A DNA stretch of 21,494 nucleotides from F23-D06 sp963603365 (GTDB lineage: Bacteria; Bacteroidota; Bacteroidia; Bacteroidales; WCHB1-69). Positions 1 through 8,245 of the stretch are shown here, piece after piece (positions within the stretch are counted from its first letter, which is position 1; each line of letters opens with the position of its first letter). The DNA is taken from the NCBI GenBank assembly GCA_963603365.1, contig CAVCMI010000030.1:1-21494 (forward strand), in the 5' to 3' direction. The translations under genes and the position numbers were made by a program. The notes under the pieces were generated by a model. The model saw nothing but the letters and a program-made list of their open reading frames with translations. It was not told where the DNA came from and did no database searches.

Positions 1-228
1 AGCGATAAGCGTTGGGACGCACGCAATATAGAGGGAAATCCCTATCCTTTCTACGAGGGGGACGAAGAGTATAATTCCCAATTAGGGTGTGTCGGCTGCT
101 ACCAATACGACCCCGTAGAATATCGGAGACGCAGCGCCTTAAGGATAAGTCAAGAAACCACTGATTATATTCTTAACAAAATATATCCGGGCTATAAACC
201 ACAAATAGAATCGAAGAAAAAGAAATGA
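1..228 (+). CDS. C-terminal part of an unidentified protein, possible restriction-modification partner
   Basis: Frame 1 is open from the first base to a TGA at 226-228 and gives 75 residues of a protein that begins outside the window. The visible tail is hydrophilic, contains a CVGC pair of cysteines and several aromatic residues, and ends in a lysine-rich stretch (ESKKKK). I do not recognise the family. Its stop overlaps the start of the downstream DNA methyltransferase in an ATGA arrangement, which is typical of translationally coupled genes in one operon. From this context a restriction endonuclease or another restriction-modification component is a reasonable guess, but nothing in the residues themselves proves it. 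Confidence 0.65.
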   Translation, partial: SDKRWDARNIEGNPYPFYEGDEEYNSQLGCVGCYQYDPVEYRRRSALRISQETTDYILNKIYPGYKPQIESKKKK

Positions 229-1463
229 TTACATATTCTATACAGCAAATTGCAGAACGATTGTCCACCTCTCAAAAAATAGTACGCCGATACATTGCGT
301 CCGGTGCATTGAGAGCCGAGAAAACAGGTACGGCTTATCGCATTAGCGAAGAGGATTATGCCACCTTTGTCGTGCAAAAAGACAAACAAACTACCCTCAC
401 AACCGGTTTGTTTGAAAACGAGGTTACACCGGTTGCAAGAGACATCGTCAATTGGGCGGACATCTCCTCTGTGTGGCAGCACCCGCAACCCTCGCAAATG
501 ACTTTCGTGGATTTGTTTTGTGGGGCAGGCGGTTTGAGTAAAGGGCTTGAAATGGCAGGGCTGAACGGTGTCTGCGGACTTGATTTTTTCAAAGAGGCGG
601 GTGATACCTATAAGCGCAATTTTCATCATCCCTTTGTCTTCGGTGATATTACATTGCAGGAAAGTAAAGACAAATTTTATGCTACCGTTAAGGAGCAATT
701 GGCAGGCAGACATCTTAACATTGTTGCAGGGGGCTTCCCGTGCCAAGGCTTTTCTATGGCGGGTAATCGTATTGTGGACGACCCTCGCAACTCGCTGTAT
801 AAGGAGATGCTCGAGATTGTCAAAAATCTGCAACCCGACTTTGTTATTTGCGAGAATGTGAAAGGGTTACGCAGTATGCTCAATGGAGCAGTCGAGCACA
901 AAATCATTGAGGACTACAAAGCCATAGGCTACGAAATGAATGTGACTACACTTTGCGCAGCAGACTATTATACACCCCAAAAGCGTGAGCGTGTTATTTT
1001 TATCGGCAATCGTATGGGGCTGAAAAACTACCACCCGCAGCCTATACTATCCCCGAACCATTATATCACAACGGGGCAAGCCATAGCAGACCTCATCAAC
1101 CACCCCGAAGACACCGCTTTCAACCATGTGCCGACTAAGCACTCGCCTGAAATGGAAAAACGGATTATTGAGTGTCCGGAGGGTAAAAGTCTCTATAAGG
1201 GCTATTCCGATGCGTGGAAAAAATGCCCTTGGAACGAAGCCAGTTGCACCATTAAGGAGAACCATGGTGGTGTAAATATCCACCCGAAACTGCCGCGTGT
1301 ACTTACGGCTCGTGAGATGGCACGCTTACAATCATTTCCGGATGATTTTATTTTTGAGGGCAAGAAGAACAAGCAGTTGGTACAAATAGGTAATGCAGTG
1401 CCGTGTTTGTTGGGCAAAGCCATAGGTCTTGCCGTCCGCTATTCCGCAGGCGACTTGCACTAA
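225..1463 (+). CDS. DNA (cytosine-5-)-methyltransferase with N-terminal helix-turn-helix domain
   Basis: Transfers a methyl group from S-adenosylmethionine to C5 of cytosine in a specific DNA site. The ordered motifs are visible: motif I DLFCGAGGLS (residues 96-105, cofactor binding), motif IV FPCQGFS with catalytic Cys173, motif VI ENVKG (210-214), motif VIII QKRERV (252-257) and GNAVP (389-393). The target-recognition region is roughly 262-355. Residues 1-50 form an extra domain resembling the excisionase/MerR-type helix-turn-helix (SIQQIAERLSTSQKIVRRYI), common in DNA-binding regulators, followed by a linker to about residue 90. N-terminal HTH domains in some C5 methyltransferases repress their own operon; that role is inferred here. 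Start ATG at 225 overlaps the upstream stop (ATGA), implying coupling to the truncated gene before it. At 412 residues it is complete. Whether it is part of an active restriction-modification system or an orphan cannot be told. Confidence 0.95.
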   Translation: MITYSIQQIAERLSTSQKIVRRYIASGALRAEKTGTAYRISEEDYATFVVQKDKQTTLTTGLFENEVTPVARDIVNWADISSVWQHPQPSQMTFVDLFCGAGGLSKGLEMAGLNGVCGLDFFKEAGDTYKRNFHHPFVFGDITLQESKDKFYATVKEQLAGRHLNIVAGGFPCQGFSMAGNRIVDDPRNSLYKEMLEIVKNLQPDFVICENVKGLRSMLNGAVEHKIIEDYKAIGYEMNVTTLCAADYYTPQKRERVIFIGNRMGLKNYHPQPILSPNHYITTGQAIADLINHPEDTAFNHVPTKHSPEMEKRIIECPEGKSLYKGYSDAWKKCPWNEASCTIKENHGGVNIHPKLPRVLTAREMARLQSFPDDFIFEGKKNKQLVQIGNAVPCLLGKAIGLAVRYSAGDLH

Positions 1464-1497
1464 CCGTTGTTCGCTATCGCGTATTATTTCCGTATAT

Positions 1498-1507
1498 CCC
1501 CCCCCCC
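1498..1507. repeat. Homopolymer of ten C in the methyltransferase-pyrG spacer
   Basis: A run of ten C residues lies 35 bases after the methyltransferase stop codon in a non-coding spacer between convergent genes. Such runs are prone to slippage, but with no reading frame across it there is no sign of phase variation. The count may also be affected by sequencing error. Confidence 0.8.
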
Positions 1508-1569
1508 AGTCCCTCTAATCTGTCCAATTCTTCTAACCCGTCCTGGTATAACCTTTCCATCTCAACTAA

Positions 1570-1604
1570 TAATTCCTAATTCCTAATTCCTCATTCCTCA
1601 TTCG
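1570..1604. repeat. Five tandem heptamers (TAATTCC x3, TCATTCC, TCATTCG)
   Basis: Five consecutive 7-base units fill the end of the spacer and stop one base before the pyrG stop codon on the other strand: TAATTCC three times, then TCATTCC and TCATTCG. The rest of the spacer (1464-1569) is pyrimidine-rich on the plus strand and holds nothing else I can identify. The repeat sits exactly between the convergent ends of the methyltransferase and pyrG, so it may mark the junction where the restriction-modification DNA meets the conserved chromosome. Confidence 0.85.
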
Positions 1605-1605
1605 T

Positions 1606-3204
1606 TCAATGTTGCAACGAAGCCTTCACGAAATCCAGGAAAAGCGGATGTGGCCGGTTAGGGCGCGATTTGAACTCGGGATGGAACTGGCAAGCCAGAA
1701 ACCACGGATGGTCTTTAAGTTCCACCATCTCCACAATGCTTTCATTCGGCGAAGTGCCGCAGATTACCATGCCATTGGCTTCCAGCAGGTCACGGTAGTC
1801 ATTGTTGACCTCATAGCGGTGGCGGTGGCGCTCATTCACCATATCGCAGCCGTATGCCTGATAGGCCTTGGTGCCGGGCTTGATGCGGCAAGGGTATTTG
1901 CCCAGCCGCAGCGTGCCGCCTAACATGCTGTACTCATTCTGTCCAGGCAGGAAGTCGATGACCGGATACGGCGTAGTGGCGTCTATCTCCTTGGTATGAG
2001 CCTCCTTGAGACCGCACACATGCCGGGCAAACTCAATGATGGCGATTTGCATTCCCAGACAAAGTCCCAAAAACGGGATGTTGTTCTCGCGGGCATAGCG
2101 GGCGGCGTTGATTTTGCCCTCGATGCCGCGCGTGCCGAAGCCTCCCGGAATAAGGATGCCTTTCACCTCCTTAAGCATACTCTTGACATTGCGTTCCGTT
2201 ATCTCTTCAGCGGCGATCCAGGAGATATGCAGTTTGGACTTGTTGAAGATTGCGGCATGCTTGAGCGACTCCACAACGCTGATATAGGCGTCCTGCAGTT
2301 CAATGTACTTGCCAACGATGGCAATGTTCGTTTCCTGAACCAAATTGCGGCTTCGCTGCACCATGTCTTCCCAGTCTGAAAGGTTCTTCTCGCAGCACTT
2401 GAGCTGCAGCCGCTTGATGACCTGCTCGGCAAGCCCTTCCTCTTCAAGCGCAAGCGGCACTTCGTAAAGCGAGGGGGCGTTGTTGTTCTCTATGATGCAG
2501 TCGAGTTTGACATTGCAAAAGAGAGAGAGTTTCTCCTTTATCTCCTTTGTGAGGGGATGGTCGCAACGGCACACAAGGATGTCTGGCTGGATGCCGAGAC
2601 TGAGCAGTTCCTTGACGGAATGCTGTGCCGGTTTGGTTTTCAGTTCATTGCTCGGGGTTATAAACGGGATGAGTGCAACATGGATATACATGCAGTTCTT
2701 GGGGCCCTCTTCTGTCACGAACTGGCGTACGGCCTCCAGGAAAGGCAGGCTCTCATAGTCGCCCACCGTGCCGCCGATTTCCACAATGGCCACATCAGCC
2801 CCGGCAGTGGTGGCGTTCATGCGGATACGGTCTTTGATCTCGTTGGTGATATGCGGTATCATCTGTATCGTGCTGCCGGCATAAGAGCCGTTCCGTTCGT
2901 TTTCTATTACGGTGTAATAGACCTTTCCGGCCGTTACATTGCTGTGCTTGTTGAGGTTCTCGTCAATGAAACGCTCGTAGTGCCCGATGTCGAGATCCGT
3001 CTCCGCGCCGTCTTCTGTCACAAAAACCTCACCATGCTGATAGGGATTCATTGTGCCGGGATCCACGTTGAGATAGGGGTCCAGTTTCTGCATAGTCACC
3101 TTTACGCCCCTCGATTTCAGCAGTCTTCCAAGCGAGGCGGCCGTGATGCCTTTCCCGAGTCCGGAAACGACGCCGCCCATCACAAAAATGTATTTAGTTG
3201 CCAT
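1606..3204 (-). CDS. pyrG: CTP synthase
   Basis: Catalyses ATP-dependent amination of UTP to CTP using ammonia from glutamine, the last step of de novo pyrimidine nucleotide synthesis, in the cytosol. The N-terminal synthase domain opens with KYIFVMGGVVSGLGKG (P-loop around residues 10-19) and carries the family signatures LDPYLNVDPG (41-50) and DGAETDLDIGHYERF (65-79). The C-terminal class I glutamine amidotransferase domain (about 293-532) has the nucleophile Cys382 in GLCLGMQ and the His508/Glu510 pair in CQFHPEF. The length of 532 residues is normal and no defect is visible. It lies 74 bases downstream of the DUF819 gene on the same strand. I see no clear -7 motif in that gap, so co-transcription is possible. 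Its stop directly abuts the heptamer repeats. Confidence 0.98.
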   Translation of the reverse strand: MATKYIFVMGGVVSGLGKGITAASLGRLLKSRGVKVTMQKLDPYLNVDPGTMNPYQHGEVFVTEDGAETDLDIGHYERFIDENLNKHSNVTAGKVYYTVIENERNGSYAGSTIQMIPHITNEIKDRIRMNATTAGADVAIVEIGGTVGDYESLPFLEAVRQFVTEEGPKNCMYIHVALIPFITPSNELKTKPAQHSVKELLSLGIQPDILVCRCDHPLTKEIKEKLSLFCNVKLDCIIENNNAPSLYEVPLALEEEGLAEQVIKRLQLKCCEKNLSDWEDMVQRSRNLVQETNIAIVGKYIELQDAYISVVESLKHAAIFNKSKLHISWIAAEEITERNVKSMLKEVKGILIPGGFGTRGIEGKINAARYARENNIPFLGLCLGMQIAIIEFARHVCGLKEAHTKEIDATTPYPVIDFLPGQNEYSMLGGTLRLGKYPCRIKPGTKAYQAYGCDMVNERHRHRYEVNNDYRDLLEANGMVICGTSPNESIVEMVELKDHPWFLACQFHPEFKSRPNRPHPLFLDFVKASLQH

Positions 3205-3278
3205 ATTCTTTTAGTTTTATTTGTCTGTATTATAATATCTTCAAAAAAAATGCAGTCCTCTGTATCATCATCTTTCAT

Positions 3279-4457
3279 CTATAACGCCCCAGTCGCCACT
3301 GCCACTGCTATGCCCAAGTAATTGCCTGCCGCATAGCCCACAAGTCCTATCACGATACCGCTCAGCAGCACGCTTTTGTTGCCCATAGCCTCTGCCACGG
3401 GCGGCACAAAAGGGGGCGAACACAGCAGTCCTACATGTCCGGCCGTAAACAGGTCGCCGTCAACCTTGAAAAGCCTGCATATTGCGACATGCAAGACAAT
3501 GGAGAGCAGCATCACGAAAAGGATGTACCAAAGAATCATCACAGTAGAGCGGTTAATTGCGGATAGGCTGAATTGTGAGGCCACCACCACGCTGAATATC
3601 AAGATAAAAAACATGCCCAATTCAAATGTTTTTGGCAAATTTCTGACCTTCTTGCTGAAAGAGGCGGTCACGGACAGCGTTGTCGCCGACAGGATGACAA
3701 TCAGTTCATTCACCTTGCCGGCGATCAGGAACGAGATGCCTGCCGATATTGCCACAACAGCGGCGGCAAGTGCAAGGGCGAGCAGCATCTTCGGGAACAC
3801 GCGCTTGCTCAACATGCCGCGGTAATTCTCAAACCCGTCGCGCGGGACGGCTTCTGCGCTGCATTCCACATTGTCGCTGTCGTTCCTGCAAGGCAGGAGC
3901 TTGCGGAACAGTTTGTATCCGCCAGCCACAATAAACAGGATGAACGGGAACGTGACCATCTCCTCGAAAGTAAGCGTCACAACCATCAGGTCAGGGTCCA
4001 CCTGCAGCGCCATGCCCAAAGAGTTGAAATTCATGGTGCCTCCCGTATAGATGCCCGTCATCATCGCAGCAATTTTCTCGAACTGAGGGATATGGCTGTT
4101 ACGGAACAGGAGGTATCCTGCCGTCACTGCCACGACCACCGACACCATACCGCCCAGCAGCACCGTCATCGTCTTCGGCAGCGACTTGGCCCAAAGGCGG
4201 AAGTCTGAGCCGAACAGCATCAGTGGGATAGCAACGGGAACAGAAATGCTCATAATGGTTTTCTGCCATTGCGAAAGCGCTTGGGCTCCGGCCTCCTGTC
4301 CCGTGGGCAGAAGCCCCGACAGTGCCAGTAAAATGCCGGCCGCATATGCCATGACCACCGTGCCTACTCGCCTGGCCTGCTCAAATCTGCTGAACAGCAA
4401 AACGATAAGAACAGGAACAAGCACATATCCTGCAATTATGAAATAGGACATCACCAT
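3279..4457 (-). CDS. DUF819 family integral membrane protein
   Basis: A 392-residue, strongly hydrophobic protein with roughly ten or more predicted membrane segments. It starts with a membrane helix (YFIIAGYVLVPVLIVLLF) and ends with a glycine- and alanine-rich hydrophobic tail. The overall pattern matches the DUF819 (YjcL-like) family, whose members resemble transporters but lack an established substrate. The conserved middle segment around GIYTGGTMNFNSLG (residues about 135-150) is characteristic. A short soluble loop around residues 185-210 contains charged residues and cysteines. The start could be Met1 or Met3 (ATGGTGATG). Transcription probably begins at the TACTTTTG element about 50 bases upstream, and the gene may be transcribed together with pyrG downstream. 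Function is unknown. Confidence 0.85.
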   Translation of the reverse strand: MVMSYFIIAGYVLVPVLIVLLFSRFEQARRVGTVVMAYAAGILLALSGLLPTGQEAGAQALSQWQKTIMSISVPVAIPLMLFGSDFRLWAKSLPKTMTVLLGGMVSVVVAVTAGYLLFRNSHIPQFEKIAAMMTGIYTGGTMNFNSLGMALQVDPDLMVVTLTFEEMVTFPFILFIVAGGYKLFRKLLPCRNDSDNVECSAEAVPRDGFENYRGMLSKRVFPKMLLALALAAAVVAISAGISFLIAGKVNELIVILSATTLSVTASFSKKVRNLPKTFELGMFFILIFSVVVASQFSLSAINRSTVMILWYILFVMLLSIVLHVAICRLFKVDGDLFTAGHVGLLCSPPFVPPVAEAMGNKSVLLSGIVIGLVGYAAGNYLGIAVAVATGAL

Positions 4458-4508
4458 AAGACCGTCGTCAAGAAAAAAAACATGCGCTCACCATACGCAA
4501 GCAGCGTG

Positions 4509-4516
4509 CAAAAGTA
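4509..4516 (-). promoter_or_regulatory. Bacteroidota -7 element TACTTTTG for the DUF819 gene
   Basis: On the minus strand TACTTTTG matches the Bacteroidota -7 consensus TAnnTTTG, 52 bases upstream of the DUF819 start. No convincing -33 TTTG at the usual 19-21 base distance was found, so the call rests on the -7 motif and position. Confidence 0.5.
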
Positions 4517-4548
4517 GCAAAATCTTCAATATCATCTCGTGTTTTTTG

Positions 4549-4556
4549 TATCTTTG
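4549..4556 (+). promoter_or_regulatory. Bacteroidota -7 element TATCTTTG for the nucleoside kinase
   Basis: TATCTTTG matches TAnnTTTG and ends 24 bases before the kinase ATG, predicting a short leader of under 20 bases. It is divergent from the DUF819 promoter about 33 bases away. The -33 element is weak. Confidence 0.6.
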
Positions 4557-4580
4557 GCCCCTTGAAAAAATAAACACACT

Positions 4581-6248
4581 ATGAACACGACTGTACCTGT
4601 GTACTGCGACCAGATAGGAAAGAAAGTGGAGGTGCCCTTCGGCACCACGCTGCTTGATTTCATCTGGCAGTACAACATCAAGATTGAGAACCCGATTCTC
4701 GGCGCATTAGTCAACAACACCGTCAAAGAACTTTACTACCGGATCCACAAGCCGGCCACCGTCACGTTTTTCGACTACTATTCCACCTATGGGAGAGGGC
4801 TTTACATCCGTTCCCTGTACTTTCTGCTGTGCAAGGCCGTACACGACACATTGCCGCTCAAGGTAAAGCTCCGCATACAACATTCCATTTCCGGCGGCCG
4901 TTTCTGCACACTCGAGAACCTCGACGGCCCCATCACCGACGAACTTGTGAAGGATTTACGCAACAATATGCTGGAAAGCGTTGCGCAAGACCTTCCCTTT
5001 GAACGCATTTCGCTGCCCACCCCAGATGCCGTAGAATTGTTCCGGAAGTTCGAGTTGGAAGACAAATACGAACTCTTCCAAAACCGCGACCGCATCTTCA
5101 CCTCCGTCTACAAGCTGGGCAATACCATAAACTATTACTATGGCTATATGGTGCCCTCCACCGCATACCTTACCTCCTTTGACCTTGAGCGCTACGAAAG
5201 CGGGCTGCTGCTTAAAATTCCATCGGCACACAACGTCAACGCCATACCCAAGACCCGGCCGCTGCCCAAACTCTTCTCCGTCTATCAGATGCACAAAAAG
5301 TGGGTAACTGCGTTAGGCATTCCCTACGTCAGCGATGTCAACCGCCTTATTTCGGAGGATTTAGTGCAGGCTGCCGTGCTGGTTTCCGAGGCTTTTCAGG
5401 AAAAAAGGATTTCAGCGGTGGCAGATGCCATCAAACGCAAAGAAGGTGTCAAGGTAATCCTGATCAGCGGGCCGTCCAGTTCCGGCAAAACTACCACCTG
5501 CAAACGTCTCTCGGTGCAGTTGGGCGTGCTGGGATTCCATCCCGTGCAGATCTCTGTTGACGACTTCTTCGTGGAACGCGACCAGAACCCGCGCGACAAG
5601 GACGGCAACTTCGACTTTGAGGCATTCGAAGCCATCGACATAGATCTTTTCAACAAAACCATCTCCGACCTCATCGCCGGGGAACGGGTTGAGATCCCGA
5701 CCTTCGACTTTGCGCGCGGCACCAAGGTGTGGACCGGGAAAACCCTGCAGTTAGACGAACAGTCAGTGATGGTCATCGAGGGCATTCACTGTCTGAACCC
5801 CCGACTCACGAGCCTTGTCCCCGACGAAGTTAAATTCAAGATATTCGTTTCGGCGCTCACGTCCATATCCATTGACCGTCAGAATCCGATTCCCACCACC
5901 GACAACCGCCTTATCCGGAGGATTGTCCGCGACTACAATTACCGGGGCTATTCTGCCATGGAGACGCTCCGCCGCTGGCGCAGTGTAAGAAACGGGGAAG
6001 AGAAGAACATACTCCCCTATCAGGAAGAGGCCGACGAGATGATCAACACCGCGCTCATCTTCGAGTTAGGGGCCTTGAAACCGTACGCCATCCCCATATT
6101 GCGCGAGGTTCCCGAAACCGCTGTCGAGTATGCCGAAGCGTCGCGGCTTCTCAAATTCCTTTCTTTCTTCAAGACCATTCCCGAATCCGCCATCATCGGG
6201 ACCTCCATCCTGCGTGAGTTCGTCGGGGGCAGCAAATTTAAATACTGA
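4581..6248 (+). CDS. Nucleoside (uridine) kinase with N-terminal TGS/ThrRS-like region
   Basis: A 555-residue fusion of the type commonly annotated as nucleoside kinase in Bacteroidota. Residues 1-60 resemble a TGS-like ubiquitin-fold domain, and roughly 60-230 resemble the second editing-type domain of threonyl-tRNA synthetase, with the HSISGGRF segment (101-108). From about 290 on there is a uridine-kinase/phosphoribulokinase-type P-loop domain with Walker A GPSSSGKT (297-304), followed by SVDDFF and the VIEGIH segment typical of Udk proteins. It presumably phosphorylates uridine or cytidine in pyrimidine salvage; the exact substrate and the role of the synthetase-like half are not shown by sequence. 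The promoter lies 25 bases upstream. Its TGA overlaps the next gene's ATG by one base (TGATG), implying coupled translation. Confidence 0.9.
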   Translation: MNTTVPVYCDQIGKKVEVPFGTTLLDFIWQYNIKIENPILGALVNNTVKELYYRIHKPATVTFFDYYSTYGRGLYIRSLYFLLCKAVHDTLPLKVKLRIQHSISGGRFCTLENLDGPITDELVKDLRNNMLESVAQDLPFERISLPTPDAVELFRKFELEDKYELFQNRDRIFTSVYKLGNTINYYYGYMVPSTAYLTSFDLERYESGLLLKIPSAHNVNAIPKTRPLPKLFSVYQMHKKWVTALGIPYVSDVNRLISEDLVQAAVLVSEAFQEKRISAVADAIKRKEGVKVILISGPSSSGKTTTCKRLSVQLGVLGFHPVQISVDDFFVERDQNPRDKDGNFDFEAFEAIDIDLFNKTISDLIAGERVEIPTFDFARGTKVWTGKTLQLDEQSVMVIEGIHCLNPRLTSLVPDEVKFKIFVSALTSISIDRQNPIPTTDNRLIRRIVRDYNYRGYSAMETLRRWRSVRNGEEKNILPYQEEADEMINTALIFELGALKPYAIPILREVPETAVEYAEASRLLKFLSFFKTIPESAIIGTSILREFVGGSKFKY

Positions 6249-7036
6249 TGATTTCCCTTGTCGGGGCCGGAAACGTGGCAACTTGGATTGTCGAAAGGCT
6301 GCGGCATTCTGAAGAGTTCAGGATTTCGCAGATTTACAGCCGTCACCTGTGCAATGCCGAGCGCCTTGCCCGCCGTTGCGGTGCTGCCGCCATCGACAGC
6401 CTTTCGGCATTGGATCCAGACAGCAGTATCTTCCTGTTTGCGCTGAGCGACAACGCCTACCCTGCCGTTCTGGAGCAGATTCCGTTCCGGATGCCATTGG
6501 CGCTGCACACGGCAGGTTCAGTGTCGCAAGAGGTGTTCGCCCCGTTTGCCGAACACTATGGCGTGCTGTATCCGCTGCAGACCTTCACCAAGACCGCCGA
6601 CGCGACGGGGCTGACCGTGCCGCTGTGCATGGAACTCGACCGGCTGGGAGAGCGTGCCGGCGAGGTGGAACGGCTCGGAGCAGCCTTGTCGCCACACTGC
6701 CACAAGGTGTGCGAAGAGCAGCGTGAACTGCTTCATCTGGCCGCCGTATTTGCCTGCAACTTCAGCAATGCCATGTGCGGCATCGCCGACAACCTGCTGC
6801 GAACCGGAAACATGGACATCCGTTTGCTGCTGCCGCTGCTGCAGCAAACGGTGGACAAACTGAAGACCATGACGCCGGCAGAGGCCCAGACCGGACCGGC
6901 ACGGCGCGGCGACACAACAGTCATGGAAAAGCATGTCGCCGCCATCGACGACCCTTTGATACAAGACCTCTACCGCAACATTTCGGAATACATACGCCAG
7001 CAGCAAATATTTTCACGAAGACAATTAACGGATTGA
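6248..7036 (+). CDS. Rossmann-like / DUF2520 domain protein
   Basis: A 262-residue cytosolic protein. The N-terminal Rossmann fold begins directly with the dinucleotide-binding motif GAGNVA (residues 6-11) and continues through the ALSD and LHTAGSVSQ segments seen in F420/NADP oxidoreductase-like and ProC-like proteins. The C-terminal half (about 125-250), including HLAAVFACNFSNAM and LQQTVDKL, matches the helical DUF2520 domain. Members are predicted NAD(P)-dependent oxidoreductases, but no substrate is established. The start overlaps the stop of the nucleoside kinase by one base, so the two are almost certainly one operon. In many Bacteroidota this gene is followed by phosphatase and Maf genes; here kdd follows instead, with its own promoter. 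Confidence 0.85.
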   Translation: MISLVGAGNVATWIVERLRHSEEFRISQIYSRHLCNAERLARRCGAAAIDSLSALDPDSSIFLFALSDNAYPAVLEQIPFRMPLALHTAGSVSQEVFAPFAEHYGVLYPLQTFTKTADATGLTVPLCMELDRLGERAGEVERLGAALSPHCHKVCEEQRELLHLAAVFACNFSNAMCGIADNLLRTGNMDIRLLLPLLQQTVDKLKTMTPAEAQTGPARRGDTTVMEKHVAAIDDPLIQDLYRNISEYIRQQQIFSRRQLTD

Positions 7037-7045
7037 AAAAAAAAC

Positions 7046-7053
7046 TACATTTG
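7046..7053 (+). promoter_or_regulatory. Bacteroidota -7 element TACATTTG for kdd
   Basis: TACATTTG matches TAnnTTTG and is located 57 bases upstream of the kdd ATG, just after the preceding gene's stop. It predicts a leader of about 50 bases and a transcription unit separate from the kinase operon. The -33 region is weak. Confidence 0.6.
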
Positions 7054-7110
7054 CACCGCTTTTCGCAAAGAAAAGACAGTTAAAGTTATAAATTTAAAAA
7101 CCAACACAAT

Positions 7111-8154
7111 ATGCAAAAAAAAGGCAACAAATACGGCACACACCGCGTTATTGAACCCAAAGGAGTACTTCCTCAGCCGGCTGATAGGATTGACAACAAT
7201 ATGGATGAAATCTACGACAACGAGATTCTCATCGATGTGCAGACCCTGAATATCGACTCTGCTTCATTCACAGACATCGAGAACTTCTGCAACCACGACA
7301 AAGAGGCCATGAAGAAAGAAATCCTCTACAATGTTGAATTGCAGGGAAAGCACCGCAACAGAAGAACCGGCTCCGGCGGCATGCTGTTAGGTACTGTTGA
7401 AAAAATCGGCGATGCGCTGAAAGGCAAAATCGACCTTAAGGAAGGCGACAAAATCGCCACGCTGGTATCCTTGTCACTGACTCCGCTCCGCATCGACGAG
7501 ATCCTTGAAATTCGCGAAGACGTTGACCAGGTTGACATCAAAGGCAAGGCCATCCTGTTTGAAAGCGGCATCTATGCCAAAATCCCGTCAGACCTCCCCG
7601 AGAAGCTCGCGCTTTCAGCACTTGACGTGGCCGGAGCCCCTGCCCAGACTGCCAAGCTTTGCAAGCCGGGTGACATTGTACTCATCATCGGCGCTGGCGG
7701 CAAGTCAGGTATGCTCTGCTGCTACGAAGCAAAGAAACGCGTCGGCGTCACCGGAAAAGTCATCGGCATGTGCCACAGCCAGAAATCAACCGAACGCCTC
7801 CAGAAACTCGGTTTCTGCGATGTCGTGTTCGCAGGCAACGCATCCGACCCTGTCGCCATGATGGAAAAGATTGAAGAAATGACAAACGGCCACATGGCTG
7901 ACATCACCATCAACAACGTGAACATCCCGGATACGGAAATGACCTCCGTCCTCTGCACCAAGAACGACGGTATCGTCTATTTCTTCTCTATGGCAACCTC
8001 CTTCACCAAGGCAGCCCTCGGCGCCGAAGGCGTAGGCAGCGACGTTACCATGATTATCGGAAACGGCTATACAAAAGGACACGCAGAGATCACACTGCAG
8101 GAACTCCGCGAGAACGAAGACCTCCGCAAAATCTTCACTGAACTCTACGCATAG
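7111..8154 (+). CDS. kdd: L-erythro-3,5-diaminohexanoate dehydrogenase
   Basis: Catalyses NAD(P)+-dependent oxidative deamination of L-erythro-3,5-diaminohexanoate to 5-amino-3-oxohexanoate, the third stage of anaerobic lysine fermentation to acetate and butyrate. The 347-residue length fits the family. The N-terminal part includes the HRVIEPKGVLPQPADRIDN segment, and a Rossmann nucleotide-binding motif IIGAGGKSG is at residues 192-200. The following VGVTGKVIGM and DVVFAGNASDP segments are also typical of Kdd. The gene has its own -7 promoter and a strong terminator right after its stop. In lysine-fermenting Fusobacteria and Clostridia kdd is clustered with kamA, kamD, kamE, kce and kal; here it stands alone, with only kamD found elsewhere in the window on the opposite strand. 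Confidence 0.93.
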   Translation: MQKKGNKYGTHRVIEPKGVLPQPADRIDNNMDEIYDNEILIDVQTLNIDSASFTDIENFCNHDKEAMKKEILYNVELQGKHRNRRTGSGGMLLGTVEKIGDALKGKIDLKEGDKIATLVSLSLTPLRIDEILEIREDVDQVDIKGKAILFESGIYAKIPSDLPEKLALSALDVAGAPAQTAKLCKPGDIVLIIGAGGKSGMLCCYEAKKRVGVTGKVIGMCHSQKSTERLQKLGFCDVVFAGNASDPVAMMEKIEEMTNGHMADITINNVNIPDTEMTSVLCTKNDGIVYFFSMATSFTKAALGAEGVGSDVTMIIGNGYTKGHAEITLQELRENEDLRKIFTELYA

Positions 8155-8189
8155 TCCATACAATATAGTAGTAATAATTTTTGACGATG

Positions 8190-8220
8190 GAAAAGGGGAA
8201 CTCACGTTCCCCTTTTCTGT
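8190..8220 (+). terminator. Intrinsic terminator after kdd
   Basis: A perfect 11-bp stem (AAAAGGGGAAC / GTTCCCCTTTT) with a TCAC loop is followed by a T-rich tail on the plus strand, 37 bases after the kdd stop. Because the stem begins with A residues it could also act for the convergent CPBP protease transcript ending at 8246. Confidence 0.88.
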
Positions 8221-8245
8221 TTTGCTTCTTCCTGAAAAAAAGTAT

